DNA of 64,000 nt from an uncultured Desulfuromonas sp. (GTDB lineage: Bacteria; Desulfobacterota; Desulfuromonadia; Desulfuromonadales; Desulfuromonadaceae), in contig NZ_OY781461.1 in NCBI RefSeq assembly GCF_963676955.1, positions 568,001 to 632,000 of the forward strand, given 5' to 3'. Below are positions 54,531-64,000 of the stretch, in pieces. Below the pieces are notes generated by a model. It did not search any database. It was not told the origin of the DNA and was given only the letters and a program-made list of their open reading frames with translations. Every line of letters starts with the position of its first letter. Positions within the stretch are counted from its first letter, which is position 1. The position numbers and the translations under genes were made by a program.

Positions 54531-54692
54531 TATTGGCCTGCCGACCGAACTACGCTTTGGCGACGGGCTGCAACAGCGCCGCCCTTGAAGCTACGTTAGT
54601 GACTTCTTTATGTTGTCCAAAAAAATACAACGTTCATCAATGATGAACCATGCATTTTCCGTTCAATACTACGAAAAAAGCGTTGCCATGTA
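54531..54692. other. Intergenic DNA without an evident gene
   Basis: About 160 bp between SRP RNA and the tRNA-Ser 3' repeat. I see no ORF with a ribosome-binding site and no hairpin. It may hold the ffs promoter. Confidence 0.35.
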
Positions 54693-54715
54693 AATGGCGG
54701 AGAGGGAGGGATTCG
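54693..54715. repeat. 23-bp copy of the tRNA-Ser 3' end
   Basis: AATGGCGGAGAGGGAGGGAT-TCG is identical to 54853-54875, the 3' end of tRNA-Ser including CCA and part of the T-arm, 160 bp away in the same orientation. It could be an att-like direct repeat or a remnant of a duplicated tRNA. Confidence 0.75.
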
Positions 54716-54852
54716 CCCACTTCGTCGCCAACCTCACGTTGGCTCCTGCGTCGGCTCCCCTGCACTCGCTGACGCGGACGTCCTGTCCGCTTTTCCGACA
54801 TTCAGTCGGCGCTCGCTCCGCTTCGCATCCCTAAGGGACTGTATTGTTTAAT

Positions 54853-54942
<90 letters not shown>

Positions 54943-55036
54943 GCATTACATGAGGCGCAAATAGTACACACCATTGCCGACGCTGTAAAGTCTTTTTCTT
55001 ACCCTGTCCCGGGAATGCCATTCTGCATCCGTGTTA

Positions 55037-55834
55037 TCAGCGATGATCGTTGAGACGCCAGTCATACGGAAGAAAAGACAACGGAGCCGTTCCCTGGCCT
55101 ATACGCTTGCGTCCCACATCATCGCCGCTGAGCAACGGTGCATAGGGGCGAAAAAAATCCTCAAGCGTTTCACCACCGCGAAAGCCGATAAAATCATGGC
55201 CATACCACTTGAAAATGGATGAGACTTCCAGCTTGCCGGTAATAACATTGAAGCGATTACGCCCACGGTCCACAAGAAAACGAGACACTGCGTTATCAAG
55301 TTGCCGATCAAGATCAACGGCGACATAGGCTTTATCAAGCAAAGCCGGGCAGCCCACCGAGGCACACACCAAAGCAAAATGGATCCGCGGCTCAGCAAAA
55401 CCGCGCTGCCCACGAATCATCCGATGCTCGATATCGTCAAGCGAACGCGGCTCACCGAGCAGCATGAAAAAACGTTTCTTCCACGGCGAGCTGAACCAGA
55501 AGCCGATCTCCTTGATCGAATCCACCGGATAGTTTTCCAGCACCAGGTCAACGGTAAACGCATTGTAGGCATTGATGAGAAAAGCCAATTGCTCATCAGT
55601 GGTCCAACACCGGTAGTCCTGCTCAGTGACACTGGAAAGCTGTTGCAGATAGCGGTTCAAAGCACCCCGCTCTTTTTGCCAGGCCGTGTAATCAACTTCA
55701 GAGGCCACCCCATCACGCACCCAGACAACATAGTTCTGTAACTGAGCGGTCCATAGGGCATGTCGCTGGTCAAAGGCATGGGCGGTTAACGGGCACAGCA
55801 CCAGAAACAACCAAATCAAAAGACAACGGGTCAT
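55037..55834 (-). CDS. DUF547 domain protein, exported
   Basis: A 265-aa protein. Signal peptide about 1-20 (ending TAHA-FD), then DUF547 (FLINAYNAFTVDLVLENYPV, HFALVCASVGCPAL, LSSIFKWYGHDF-like). DUF547 proteins are periplasmic or extracytoplasmic and of unknown enzymology, often near thiol-redox genes. The ATG at 55834 overlaps the stop of the upstream flavoprotein (ATGA), so the two are coupled; GGAGCG precedes it. Context suggests a shared redox task. Confidence 0.87.
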   Translation of the reverse strand: MTRCLLIWLFLVLCPLTAHAFDQRHALWTAQLQNYVVWVRDGVASEVDYTAWQKERGALNRYLQQLSSVTEQDYRCWTTDEQLAFLINAYNAFTVDLVLENYPVDSIKEIGFWFSSPWKKRFFMLLGEPRSLDDIEHRMIRGQRGFAEPRIHFALVCASVGCPALLDKAYVAVDLDRQLDNAVSRFLVDRGRNRFNVITGKLEVSSIFKWYGHDFIGFRGGETLEDFFRPYAPLLSGDDVGRKRIGQGTAPLSFLPYDWRLNDHR

Positions 55835-57309
55835 GAAACGCTCCGCATCCAACTATGAAAGTGCTTCAGCCAGGGCATGATTGCGGCAGGGAGATGACGT
55901 CTCTGCCACACCCCCGCCACCAGCTTGTTGCCTTCGGCCAAAGTGGGATAAACATGAATGGTGGAAAGAATTTTCTTCAGACCGAGACCGGTTTTCATCG
56001 CCAGGACGAATTCAGCCAAGCAGTCTCCGGCATGCGCTCCGACGATGGTCACGCCGAGAATGGTATCTTTGCCGGGAACCGTCAGCACCTGAATCCAGCC
56101 GCGTGTCGTACCATCCGTTATCGCCCGATCCAGTTCGCCGTAATCAAACCGGCTGAGTTCATACGCGATGCCCTGGCGTTGTGCCTCCTCTTCATTCAAT
56201 CCGACGCGTGCCACTTCCGGGTCAACGAAGGTGGTCCATGGCACCAGAGCCAGATCAACATGTCGACGCCAGATGCGGTCGAATAAAGCATTCATCGTCG
56301 CCGTCGCCGCCTGATGGGCAGCCATGTGGGTAAACTGATAAGGTCCCACCACATCTCCGGCACAATAGACACTCGCCATCGAGGTGCGCAGCGTGCCATC
56401 GGCCTGCAAAGCACCATGAGGATCAACACGCACTCCCAGCGCTTCGAGACCCAATCCTTGCGTCATCGGCCGGCGACCGACGGCAAACAACAGCACATCA
56501 CCATGAATCGTGCGCGTCTCGTCGCCAACCCGACAGGTCAACACAATCTCATCCTGTTGCTTGGCCACCTGCTGCAACGCATGGTTAAGACACAGCTCAA
56601 CACCTTCGTCATGGAACACCTGCTGAACCAGTTCACAGACAGCATGGTCTTCCCGCGGCAACAACCGTTCTCCGTGCACCACCTGAACCACTTGGCTGCC
56701 CAGCCGGCTGAAGGCCTGCGACAGCTCGCAGCCGATGGGACCACCGCCCACGACAATCAAACGGCGCGGCTGACATCGCAACGTCCAGATAGTGTCCGAC
56801 GTATAATAGTCAACGCTGTCCAGCCCCGACAACTCAGGAACAACCGGCGTCGCCCCCGTGGCCAACACGATCCTTCGCGTTGTCAGCACCCGCTCACCAA
56901 CCGCCACCTCATGCCCGGAGAGCAGACGCGCCTGGCCGTGAAAACATTCCACCCCCAAAGCTTGGTAGCGTTCAACGGAATCATGCGGCGCAATGGTGCG
57001 AATGGTCTGCTGAACCCGCTCCATGACCTGGGCAAAATCCACCTCGACATCGTGCTTCGGCAAACCGAAGCGATCCGCCTGACGCATCTGCTGCGCCAGA
57101 TGGGCCGCGCGAATCAACGCTTTGCTGGGCACACAGCCGCTATTCAGACAATCACCGCCCATGCGCGCTTGCTCAACTAGGGCCACCCGGGCTCCGGCAG
57201 CCGCCGCAAGATAGGCACTGACCAATCCGGCAGCACCGGCACCGACCACCACAAGGTTATAGTCGTAACGCTGCGGCAACCAGCGGTGCATCAGCGCCCA
57301 AGCCCTCAT
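55831..57309 (-). CDS. Pyridine nucleotide-disulfide oxidoreductase (mercuric reductase-like)
   Basis: A 492-aa flavoprotein. FAD-binding VVVGAGAAGLVSAYLAAAAG, the redox-active pair CLNSGC (GGDCLNSGCVPSKAL), NAD(P)-binding VVGGGPIGCELSQAF, the second FAD motif VYCAGDVVGPYQFTH and a C-terminal dimer domain with HVYPTLAE. It lacks the extra C-terminal Cys pair of MerA, so true mercuric reductase activity is unlikely; it is closer to the dihydrolipoamide-dehydrogenase-like group. It is coupled by ATGA overlaps to the kinase upstream and DUF547 downstream. Confidence 0.88.
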   Translation of the reverse strand: MRAWALMHRWLPQRYDYNLVVVGAGAAGLVSAYLAAAAGARVALVEQARMGGDCLNSGCVPSKALIRAAHLAQQMRQADRFGLPKHDVEVDFAQVMERVQQTIRTIAPHDSVERYQALGVECFHGQARLLSGHEVAVGERVLTTRRIVLATGATPVVPELSGLDSVDYYTSDTIWTLRCQPRRLIVVGGGPIGCELSQAFSRLGSQVVQVVHGERLLPREDHAVCELVQQVFHDEGVELCLNHALQQVAKQQDEIVLTCRVGDETRTIHGDVLLFAVGRRPMTQGLGLEALGVRVDPHGALQADGTLRTSMASVYCAGDVVGPYQFTHMAAHQAATATMNALFDRIWRRHVDLALVPWTTFVDPEVARVGLNEEEAQRQGIAYELSRFDYGELDRAITDGTTRGWIQVLTVPGKDTILGVTIVGAHAGDCLAEFVLAMKTGLGLKKILSTIHVYPTLAEGNKLVAGVWQRRHLPAAIMPWLKHFHSWMRSVS

Positions 57310-60300
57310 AATAACTCGCCACCATCCTGGGAATTGAGAAATTGGGCCACCACTTCACGTAATTGTTCTGCCTTGATCGGCTTGGTCAGACAGGCATTGA
57401 GACCCACCTGCTGGAAGTCTTCCCATTGGCGGCCATCGGAAAAGGCCGTCAGGCCGACGATGGGCACGGTGACTCCGGCATCACGAATCTGCTCGGTGGC
57501 TGTCAGTCCATCCATCTGCGGCATATGATAATCCATCAGCACCAGATCGTAAGACTGGTTCAAACAACGCTCAATGGCCGCAAACCCGTCACTGACCCGG
57601 TCAACACACAGCTGCAATTCCTGCAGACGCACCTTCATCAGGGTTGCGGTGGCCTCATCATCCTCAACGAGCAGGACACTGCGCCCCATGCAATTTTTTA
57701 TCGGTGGGCGCGGGGTTGGCCTTGGCGCGTCAAGCATTACGGCGCCATCTGCGACTTTCATCGGCAGCGCAAAATAGAAACAGCTGCCCTGCGGCGCCTC
57801 CCCTTCTTTGCGCCGACTCTCAACGCCAATGGCTCCACCCATCTGCTCCACCAGACCTTTACAGATTGCCAGCCCCAGACCGGTACCACCGTATTTGCGT
57901 GTTGTTGAACTGTCCGCCTGACTGAAACTTTCGAACACCCGCTCACGCAGGGACTCTTCAATGCCGATGCCCGTGTCGCACACCGCCACATGAACCAGAT
58001 GGTGGTTGTCCTGTTCTTCGGACTCCACCTTGACGCACACCCGTCCTTGCTCGGTAAACTTGATGGCATTGCTCACCAGGTTGACGAGAATCTGGCGCAC
58101 GCGATGCTGATCGCCCAACAACAAATCGGGCAGCGACGCCTGGCTGGCCAGTTCAAGTTTCAAGCCTTTCTGACGGGCATTGACGCCGAGAATAGCCACG
58201 ACATTTTCAACACATTCTCTCAGGTTGAACGGCGACTCTTCCAGCACCAGCTTTTCCGCTTCGATTTTGGAGAAATCGAGGATGTCGTTGATCAGGCTCA
58301 GCAACGAATCCGACGCATCATTGGCCATGGTCAGATACTGGCGTTGTTCATCATCCAGCGACGATTCCAGCACCTGTTGCAGCGCGGCAATCGTCACCGT
58401 CATCGGAGTACGAATTTCATGACTGACCACCGCCAGAAATTCACTCTTCGCTCGGTTGGCGGCTTCGGCCTCCTCCTTGGCCTGGCGCATGGCCAGAATG
58501 GAGCGATTGCGTTGCAGCCTCTGCCAGGTGCCTTGTAACAGCAACACCATCTGACGGATATCGAAATCGCTGTAAGGCTCATCCTTATCGAGCAGTCCGA
58601 TGACGGCAACAATATGACCGTCTTCGAGCAACGGCACCTGCAAGTAGCGATCATACTTCAGATCACGATCCAGCCACTCCTGAAGCCGATGATTGTACAA
58701 TTGCGGCTGGCGGCAATTCGGCAGTCCAATCTGCTGGTCGAACCAGTCTGCGCCGTGCTTGAGGTTACTGGCCTTGATGGTCAGCTCCGTGCAGCACCCA
58801 CCGGTCACCGCCAGGAAACCGCCATGGCTGTCACAAATACGTAACGCCTGGCCAAGGATATAATGACACACCTGTTTTTCCGGAAACTCCAGCATCTGCT
58901 GCAACGTGAGCAGTGCCTCCATGCGAATTTCTTCACATTGGGCAGAGCGGTCCGCTTTCTTTCGTTCGGACACATCGACAGCCGTGGTCAGGCACAATAA
59001 TTCGCCGCGCCAGGAAAAAGATTCCAGGTAGACATCAAAATGGATCAGGCTACCGTCACGATGCACGCCGCGCAGTTCCATATGGCAGCCCTCATCAGAA
59101 CTGATGGTCTGGGCGACATTGTCCAGATAATTGGCACAATCGTCGGCATGAATCCGCTCACTGAGGGTGAGACTGAGCAACTCTTCAAGTTCGTAGCCGT
59201 ACATCCGGCAGGCCGCCGGGTTGGCATCCACCAACTGACCATTTCTGCGATAGAGCAAAAACCCGTTGGACCCCAGTTCGAAAATCGCCCGGTAATGACG
59301 TTCACGCTCACGCAATGAACGCTCCACCTCACGAAAATCAGTTACATCGCGCATGGTGCCCAGCAATACCTCGTCACCACCCAGCCGTAGCGCCTGCAGC
59401 ACGACATCCGCTTCACGCAACTTGCTGCCACGCAAATATTGCCAGGAGAAAAACTGAGTTCCTTCACGCATGGCAGTTTCGGCATAGTGACGTAATGCCG
59501 ACAGAGAACTGCGGCCGTCGGGTTGAAATTCCGGCGCAAAGTGACTCACCGACTGGCCGACAATATCGTCTTCTGTGTAGCCGAGCAACAAACAGCCCTG
59601 GCCATTTGTTTCAAGAATTTTGCTCCCTTTGACGACAAACACCCCGTCGGCGGTGTTTTCGAACAAGGTTCGATAACGCAGCTCCTTGCTTTCCAATTCG
59701 CACAGCAAGGGACGAGTGATTTTCCAGAACAGGAAGGTTCCGGCCAGAACCAACAGACCGGCGACCAAAGACAAGTAGGGTGCTGCATGCAAAAAAGGCT
59801 GTTTTACACTGGACAGCTCAATTTTAGCCACCAGTCCCAGATTAAGACGATTGACCGGTTCGTAGGCGGCGAGTGCCTGCAGTCCATCGCAATCGGTGAA
59901 TTCCATGACACCGCTTTCACCGAGTAGAGCGCGCCGCATCGGCTCAGCCTGGCCGACAGAAAAAGGGATCTTTTTCCCCTCATGGATTTTCGGGCTATGG
60001 TGATGAACGACAAATTCAATCATGTTGTAATGCCGGTGGGCGATGACCAACTCGCCGGGCTGGTCTTCCTCCGGCATACCGTGATAACAGGAACGGATCA
60101 GATCAAGAGCCTGATCTTTATTGACCCCGCCGCCATCATGGAGGACAAAATCAACCGCCCGCTCAATAAAACGGGCCTGACTGCGGGCAACGGTACTCAG
60201 ATGGCTGGCCTCGTCACGCACTTCGACTTGGTAAAGCGTCCACATGGTTGCCCCACCAACACCTACGGCCACCAGTATCATCACCAGAAACAGGGTAATT

Positions 60301-60326
60301 ATCCGTCGCTGTTCCGCCACAAGCAC
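57306..60326 (-). CDS. Hybrid sensor histidine kinase (PAS-PAS-GAF-HK-REC)
   Basis: A 1006-aa membrane kinase. TM1 about 8-30, periplasmic sensor about 35-180 of cache/DUF3365-like size, TM2 about 185-203. Two PAS domains (about 215-330 and 335-455), a GAF domain (about 465-615), HisKA with SHEIRTPM, HATPase with [21 protein letters not shown] motifs, and a receiver with Asp in [13 protein letters not shown]. No response regulator gene is adjacent. The start is a GTG at 60326; a GTG at 60320, five bases after TGAGG, is equally possible. The first gene of a coupled trio. Confidence 0.9.
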   Translation of the reverse strand: MLVAEQRRIITLFLVMILVAVGVGGATMWTLYQVEVRDEASHLSTVARSQARFIERAVDFVLHDGGGVNKDQALDLIRSCYHGMPEEDQPGELVIAHRHYNMIEFVVHHHSPKIHEGKKIPFSVGQAEPMRRALLGESGVMEFTDCDGLQALAAYEPVNRLNLGLVAKIELSSVKQPFLHAAPYLSLVAGLLVLAGTFLFWKITRPLLCELESKELRYRTLFENTADGVFVVKGSKILETNGQGCLLLGYTEDDIVGQSVSHFAPEFQPDGRSSLSALRHYAETAMREGTQFFSWQYLRGSKLREADVVLQALRLGGDEVLLGTMRDVTDFREVERSLRERERHYRAIFELGSNGFLLYRRNGQLVDANPAACRMYGYELEELLSLTLSERIHADDCANYLDNVAQTISSDEGCHMELRGVHRDGSLIHFDVYLESFSWRGELLCLTTAVDVSERKKADRSAQCEEIRMEALLTLQQMLEFPEKQVCHYILGQALRICDSHGGFLAVTGGCCTELTIKASNLKHGADWFDQQIGLPNCRQPQLYNHRLQEWLDRDLKYDRYLQVPLLEDGHIVAVIGLLDKDEPYSDFDIRQMVLLLQGTWQRLQRNRSILAMRQAKEEAEAANRAKSEFLAVVSHEIRTPMTVTIAALQQVLESSLDDEQRQYLTMANDASDSLLSLINDILDFSKIEAEKLVLEESPFNLRECVENVVAILGVNARQKGLKLELASQASLPDLLLGDQHRVRQILVNLVSNAIKFTEQGRVCVKVESEEQDNHHLVHVAVCDTGIGIEESLRERVFESFSQADSSTTRKYGGTGLGLAICKGLVEQMGGAIGVESRRKEGEAPQGSCFYFALPMKVADGAVMLDAPRPTPRPPIKNCMGRSVLLVEDDEATATLMKVRLQELQLCVDRVSDGFAAIERCLNQSYDLVLMDYHMPQMDGLTATEQIRDAGVTVPIVGLTAFSDGRQWEDFQQVGLNACLTKPIKAEQLREVVAQFLNSQDGGELL

Positions 60327-60474
60327 CTCAGATGAATAGACATGGAAAATTAAAATAGTACCTGATTCAGCAAAAGTCTAAAGTGTTTTTCTTCTATTTT
60401 AGACGTTCACCGCCATCACTCTGGTATTTTCGTGCTATTGTTGACGCTGCTTTTCCGCTGCATCAGGGAGTCTC

Positions 60475-61218
60475 ATGACCTATTCCGACAAAAGTTCACA
60501 GGTTAAGAAGCTGGCCAAAGCCTATCTTCTGTTGCCACCATCAACAGAACAGCAGCTCCGTCACCAACGTGAAACAGACCGCCTCGCCCTGACCTGGAGC
60601 AGTACCGCTCTGGCCGGCAATCAACTCACCGCTGGAGAAACCCGCCAGATTCTTACTGAAGATAGTGCCATTGGTGGCAAGCCGCTCAGTCATCACCTGC
60701 AGATTCTCGGTCACAGTGAAGCGTTTAACATGCTCTACCTCCTGGCCCGACTCGAACGTCTTGAATCCGCCCATATCTGTGCACTGCACCAGTTGTACAG
60801 CTATCGCCTGGATGCCGAGCATGCCGGAAAATTCCGAACAGCCCCTGTGACCATCAGCGAAACCAGCTTCATGCCGCCATCTCCGGCCGAAATCCCCGCA
60901 GCTGTTAATGCTCTGATCGATCAATGCGCTCAGCAACGCCGGCAGAACCCGCCATTGGGTTATGCCGCCTGGTTGCACAACCAATGTATGGCCATCCATC
61001 CGTTTGCCGGCGCCAATGACATCGTTGCCCGTTTACTGCTCAATCTGGCACTACTGCAATGTGGTTATCCAATTACCGTGATCACTCCTGAGCAACGCGA
61101 CGACTATCTCAGTGCCGTACGTGCGGCCCACAATGGCGACAGCCAACCGTTTGTTAATCTGCTGTCGCATCAACTGGTCAGTGCTTTGGAAAAGCGCCTT
61201 CAACACCCGCCCAAATAA
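60475..61218 (+). CDS. Fic family protein with degenerate active site
   Basis: A 247-aa Fic-fold protein. The active-site loop, canonically HxFx(D/E)GNGRxxR, reads HPFAGANDIVAR (173-184): the His, Phe, Asn and final Arg remain, but the acidic residue, both glycines and the first Arg are gone. The inhibitory motif [S/T]xxxE(G/N) reads STALAGN (43-49), with Ala instead of the autoinhibitory Glu. AMPylation by the usual mechanism is doubtful. A pseudo-enzyme or a divergent nucleotidyltransferase is possible. No antitoxin is adjacent. Confidence 0.75.
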   Translation: MTYSDKSSQVKKLAKAYLLLPPSTEQQLRHQRETDRLALTWSSTALAGNQLTAGETRQILTEDSAIGGKPLSHHLQILGHSEAFNMLYLLARLERLESAHICALHQLYSYRLDAEHAGKFRTAPVTISETSFMPPSPAEIPAAVNALIDQCAQQRRQNPPLGYAAWLHNQCMAIHPFAGANDIVARLLLNLALLQCGYPITVITPEQRDDYLSAVRAAHNGDSQPFVNLLSHQLVSALEKRLQHPPK

Positions 61219-61287
61219 AAACAGCACCCACCGAACAGGATGGATGCTTCTCAACAGCTCTTGACGTAAAAAAACAGCGACTGAGCA

Positions 61288-61454
61288 CTATTTCTCCTGT
61301 CGACCACACACGGTAATGGTTTCGTCAATCATCACGGCAGTCGTTGCCGGATTCTTGCCCGGCACATCAAGCAGCAACCAGGTTGCGTCCTGAATCAATG
61401 ACGCCTTCTATTCGGAGCCCCCTCTTTGGTCATTTTGGCATCCACGTACAGCAT
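61288..61454 (-). pseudogene. Small frameshifted ORF downstream of the SbcC-like gene
   Basis: An ATG at 61454 follows AGGAGG, overlapping the end of the SbcC gene, and reads MLYVDAKMTKEGAPNRR then a stop. In the next frame the text continues plausibly as ASLIQDATWLLLDVPGKNPA.. to a stop at 61288. Total span 167 bp, one base short of 56 codons. A single-base deletion in an otherwise ordinary small gene is the simplest reading. The family is not recognised. Confidence 0.5.
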
Positions 61455-61464
61455 GATACGCCTC

Positions 61465-63909
61465 CTAATCAATGCGATCCAGATCAATCATCTGATCGGT
61501 CACTTCGGTAAATGCCACGTCGTGGCTGATCAGGAACAGTTGATCGTACCAGTGCTCCGAGGCCTCTTCCTTGCCGACATCAATGGCACGAAACGCATGG
61601 GCCAGATTTTCGCGGCGGGCGGCATCAAGATTGGAGGTCGGCTCGTCAAAAAAGGCGATACGTGCGCCAATGGTCTGCAGCATGGCCAGGCGCAGAGCCA
61701 CTACGGCGCTCATGGTCTGGCCGCCGGACAACTGGTCATCGGCGCGCTCGCGCAGTTCACCCTCGACCATGTCGCGCAGCACAATCTGGTAGTTGTCGCC
61801 CCAGGCCAGCTCCTCATCCACCTCGGCAATAATGCGGTAGATCTGGTTGGCCCGCTGGCTGATCTCCTCGCGGAAGCGCTCCGACAATGACGCCGAAACT
61901 TTATTGAACACCCGGTTGCGCAGAAATTTGATCAGTTCCTCTTTCTCGCCATAGGCTTTAATCTGGGTCTGCTTGGCAACAATCTCTTCTTCGATGGCTT
62001 TTAAGGCGTCGATTTCAGCGGCCAGCCGCGTCATGTCCCGATTCAGACCGTTCAGTTTCATCTCCAGTGAACCGACGTCACGACCCAGGCCGTCCTTTTC
62101 GTCACGCAAGGCTTGGTGTTGTTGGGCATCGTAGTGTGCGGCAAGCGTTTTCTGTTCCTCCTGTTTCGTCGCCAGTTCACCCTGAAGTTGTTTCAGAAAC
62201 GCCTCAAACTTGGCCAACTCGACCTGCAATCCTTCCAGCTTGGCCGCCTGCCCCTGATGGGCCACGTAAAGATCACGTGCCTGCTGATGAAGCTTCACAT
62301 CGGCTTCAGCCGTTTCAATCTCCGCGGCGAGCGAGGCAAAGGCCGCCAGCTCTTGCTGCTTGGCTGTCAGGCGTTGCCGCAACGCTTCAAGCTCTCTTTG
62401 TGAAGTCCTCAGCGCTGATTCGCGACGATCCAGCTCGTTGCCACGCGCCGCCAACTGCCCCACCTGCTCCTCCACGGCCTTACGCTGCACCATGAACGCC
62501 TGAATCTGCTCATGGGCTTTCACCGCTTCCGCCTCTTGCCGCTCCAGATCAAGCAACTCTTCCTGCAAGCGGCTGCGCTCTCCAGCCAGCGCGTCCAGCT
62601 TGACGGAAAACACATCGGCGGACGGATTCTCGGTGATGTTCAGGCAGTGTTCCTGAAAAAACGGACACACTCCTTCACCCAGTTTGTCACGCCCTTCTTC
62701 CAATCCGGAACGACGGCCATCCAGACGACCCAACTGATCACGCCGCTGCTTGATGCCCTCACGCAACAGCGGCAACTGTTCGGCCAGCTGCTGCACCGCC
62801 TCGGCAACAATCAACGTTTCACCCTTCTGTTTAAGCGCAGCCTGCTCTGCCACCAGCTCCTCACGGGCCAAGGCAATCCCTTTGGTCTCCGTCTCAATAC
62901 CGGCGGTCACGGCAGAACTCTGATTGGTCAAGGCCGCCTGCTCCTGCTCAAGACGCCGTTGCTGCTTCTGTTGTTCGCGCAACCCGGCCAGCCGCTGCTC
63001 CGCTTGTTCATACGCCTGCTTTCCCGCCGCAGTGTCGGCAACAACCTGGCGTGACTTTTCAGCTTCAACGATCAGGGTCTTCTGTCGGGTAATTTTTTCA
63101 TGGCCGTTGTCAATGCGCTCGGCGAGCTTATCCACCTCAACCGCCACCTGACGTAGCCCCTGCTCACGATCATCAAGGGCTTTAAGCTGTTCTACAAGCT
63201 GTTGCAATTTCTGCTGTTTATCGGTCAGCTCTTTGGCCGTTGTCTGGTGATCCTGCCTGGCGGTTTTATGCGCAACACGTTTTTCCGGTAACAATGCCAG
63301 CTGATCCTTGAGCGGTCCAATCGCCCCTTCCAGCACTTCGACCCGGTTCTTGATCGCTTTCTGCAGGGCATTGGTCTCGCTGAACGTCTTGCGCCACGAA
63401 TCAATACCGAGAATCTCGTCAAACTTGTTGCGCCGCGCCATCGGTCGCTTTTCAACGAACGGGCCGAGGAATTCATTTTGAAACGGGCCGATCACCAGTT
63501 CAAACTGCTCAGCCAGGGAACGACCATTATCCAACCCGAGCAACTCCTTGAGTCGTGCCTCGGTTTCCTTGCTGTCTTTGTGCTCTTCGACTTCGAAATC
63601 ACCGCCGACCTCTTTGGCCAGCAGCCACTTGCTCGGCGTACCCACGGTGCGGCTGACCTGATAATTCTCCTCGGCCACGCTAAAGGTGACGCCAATCTCA
63701 CCGCGCTTGGCACCAATGGAGACAAACCGCTCCACCTTGCCGACGAAACTCTGCGCATCCACGCCGAACAGCGCATAGCCGATCGCCTCGAACACGGTAC
63801 TTTTACCGACGCCGTTGGGGCCGGACAGCACATTGATGCCGGGAGCAAAATTCAGCACGGTGTCGCGGTGGGATTTGATGTTTTTCAGTTGGATGGAGAG
63901 TATTTGCAT
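61465..63909 (-). CDS. SbcC/Rad50-type AAA ATPase
   Basis: An 814-aa SMC-like ATPase. Walker A GPNGVGKST near the N-terminus, long coiled coils (about 180-390 and 440-680), and a C-terminal ABC-type half with LSGGQTMSAVVALRLAML signature, FFDEPTSNLD Walker B and SHD. The hook-like centre reads CPFFQEHC; the spacing (C-x6-C) differs from the CxxC zinc hook of Rad50/SbcC. It probably works with an SbcD/Mre11 nuclease in DNA end processing; such a gene may lie just right of the window. The ATG at 63909 is preferred over a TTG at 63927. Confidence 0.87.
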   Translation of the reverse strand: MQILSIQLKNIKSHRDTVLNFAPGINVLSGPNGVGKSTVFEAIGYALFGVDAQSFVGKVERFVSIGAKRGEIGVTFSVAEENYQVSRTVGTPSKWLLAKEVGGDFEVEEHKDSKETEARLKELLGLDNGRSLAEQFELVIGPFQNEFLGPFVEKRPMARRNKFDEILGIDSWRKTFSETNALQKAIKNRVEVLEGAIGPLKDQLALLPEKRVAHKTARQDHQTTAKELTDKQQKLQQLVEQLKALDDREQGLRQVAVEVDKLAERIDNGHEKITRQKTLIVEAEKSRQVVADTAAGKQAYEQAEQRLAGLREQQKQQRRLEQEQAALTNQSSAVTAGIETETKGIALAREELVAEQAALKQKGETLIVAEAVQQLAEQLPLLREGIKQRRDQLGRLDGRRSGLEEGRDKLGEGVCPFFQEHCLNITENPSADVFSVKLDALAGERSRLQEELLDLERQEAEAVKAHEQIQAFMVQRKAVEEQVGQLAARGNELDRRESALRTSQRELEALRQRLTAKQQELAAFASLAAEIETAEADVKLHQQARDLYVAHQGQAAKLEGLQVELAKFEAFLKQLQGELATKQEEQKTLAAHYDAQQHQALRDEKDGLGRDVGSLEMKLNGLNRDMTRLAAEIDALKAIEEEIVAKQTQIKAYGEKEELIKFLRNRVFNKVSASLSERFREEISQRANQIYRIIAEVDEELAWGDNYQIVLRDMVEGELRERADDQLSGGQTMSAVVALRLAMLQTIGARIAFFDEPTSNLDAARRENLAHAFRAIDVGKEEASEHWYDQLFLISHDVAFTEVTDQMIDLDRID

Positions 63910-64000
63910 AAACTGCTTTCGTCTCAAGATGTTACTGATTTCTCATCCAGTAAAATCAAAAGCTTTGTTATTAGCCTCACGATAAAGGCCTCGATAAGTT

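Noticed and set aside
55831-57309. True mercuric reductase (merA)
   Set aside because: The C-terminal vicinal Cys pair needed for Hg(II) delivery is missing, and no mer genes are adjacent.

Overview
The window looks like chromosomal DNA of an anaerobic deltaproteobacterium, most likely of the Desulfuromonadales (Desulfuromonas/Pelobacter-like). This is an inference from gene content: a single-chain pyruvate:ferredoxin oxidoreductase, an MglA/MglB pair, a periplasmic CxxCH haem-type sensor on a diguanylate cyclase, many c-di-GMP and two-component proteins, an Mla lipid-transport operon, and moderate-to-high GC. There is no rRNA, no CRISPR array and no clear prophage.

Layout. 1-6268: two near-identical IS481-like elements in opposite orientation flank a 3.7 kb block with repeats, a HEPN-like ORF, and the folK / small zinc-ribbon protein / transaldolase group. 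6385-12057: housekeeping genes (VOC protein, pcnB, miaA, PilZ protein, M23 peptidase, dcd). 12121-13824: a PAS-GGDEF protein. 13919-17851: the minus-strand operon mlaE-F-D-A-C plus a cyclic-nucleotide-binding-domain gene. 18540-24223: a 46-aa protein behind a consensus sigma70-type promoter, then a DUF2760 / Hsp70-like / Hsp70-like cluster. 24734-28057: SDR, small proteins, YciI, S4 protein, and a haem-sensor-GGDEF protein. 28145-32329: a DHH phosphoesterase and a striking 1000-aa fusion of radical SAM, ArsM-like methyltransferase and a Cys-rich DUF5714-like domain. 33471-43876: a complete Wsp-type chemosensory operon (two CheW, CheR-TPR, MCP, CheA-REC, CheB) with two REC-GGDEF outputs. 44004-45246: tRNA-Asn, mglA, mglB. 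45403 to about 47.3 kb: a group II intron with its reverse transcriptase, then nifJ. 51244-54942: recR, ybaB, dnaX, SRP RNA and tRNA-Ser. 55037-60326: a translationally coupled trio (hybrid histidine kinase, flavoprotein disulfide reductase, DUF547). 60475-63909: a degenerate Fic protein, a frameshifted small ORF, and an SbcC/Rad50-type ATPase.

How it works together. The dominant theme is signal transduction feeding c-di-GMP: four GGDEF proteins, one PilZ protein (a possible effector) and a Wsp-like array are encoded here. A second theme is envelope maintenance (Mla). Intergenic regions carry at least two dispersed, hairpin-forming repeat families whose paired copies show compensatory base changes. 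They also carry a palindromic repeat next to which both IS copies have inserted at the same distance. The most novel-looking protein is the radical SAM / ArsM-like / DUF5714 fusion at 29327-32329.
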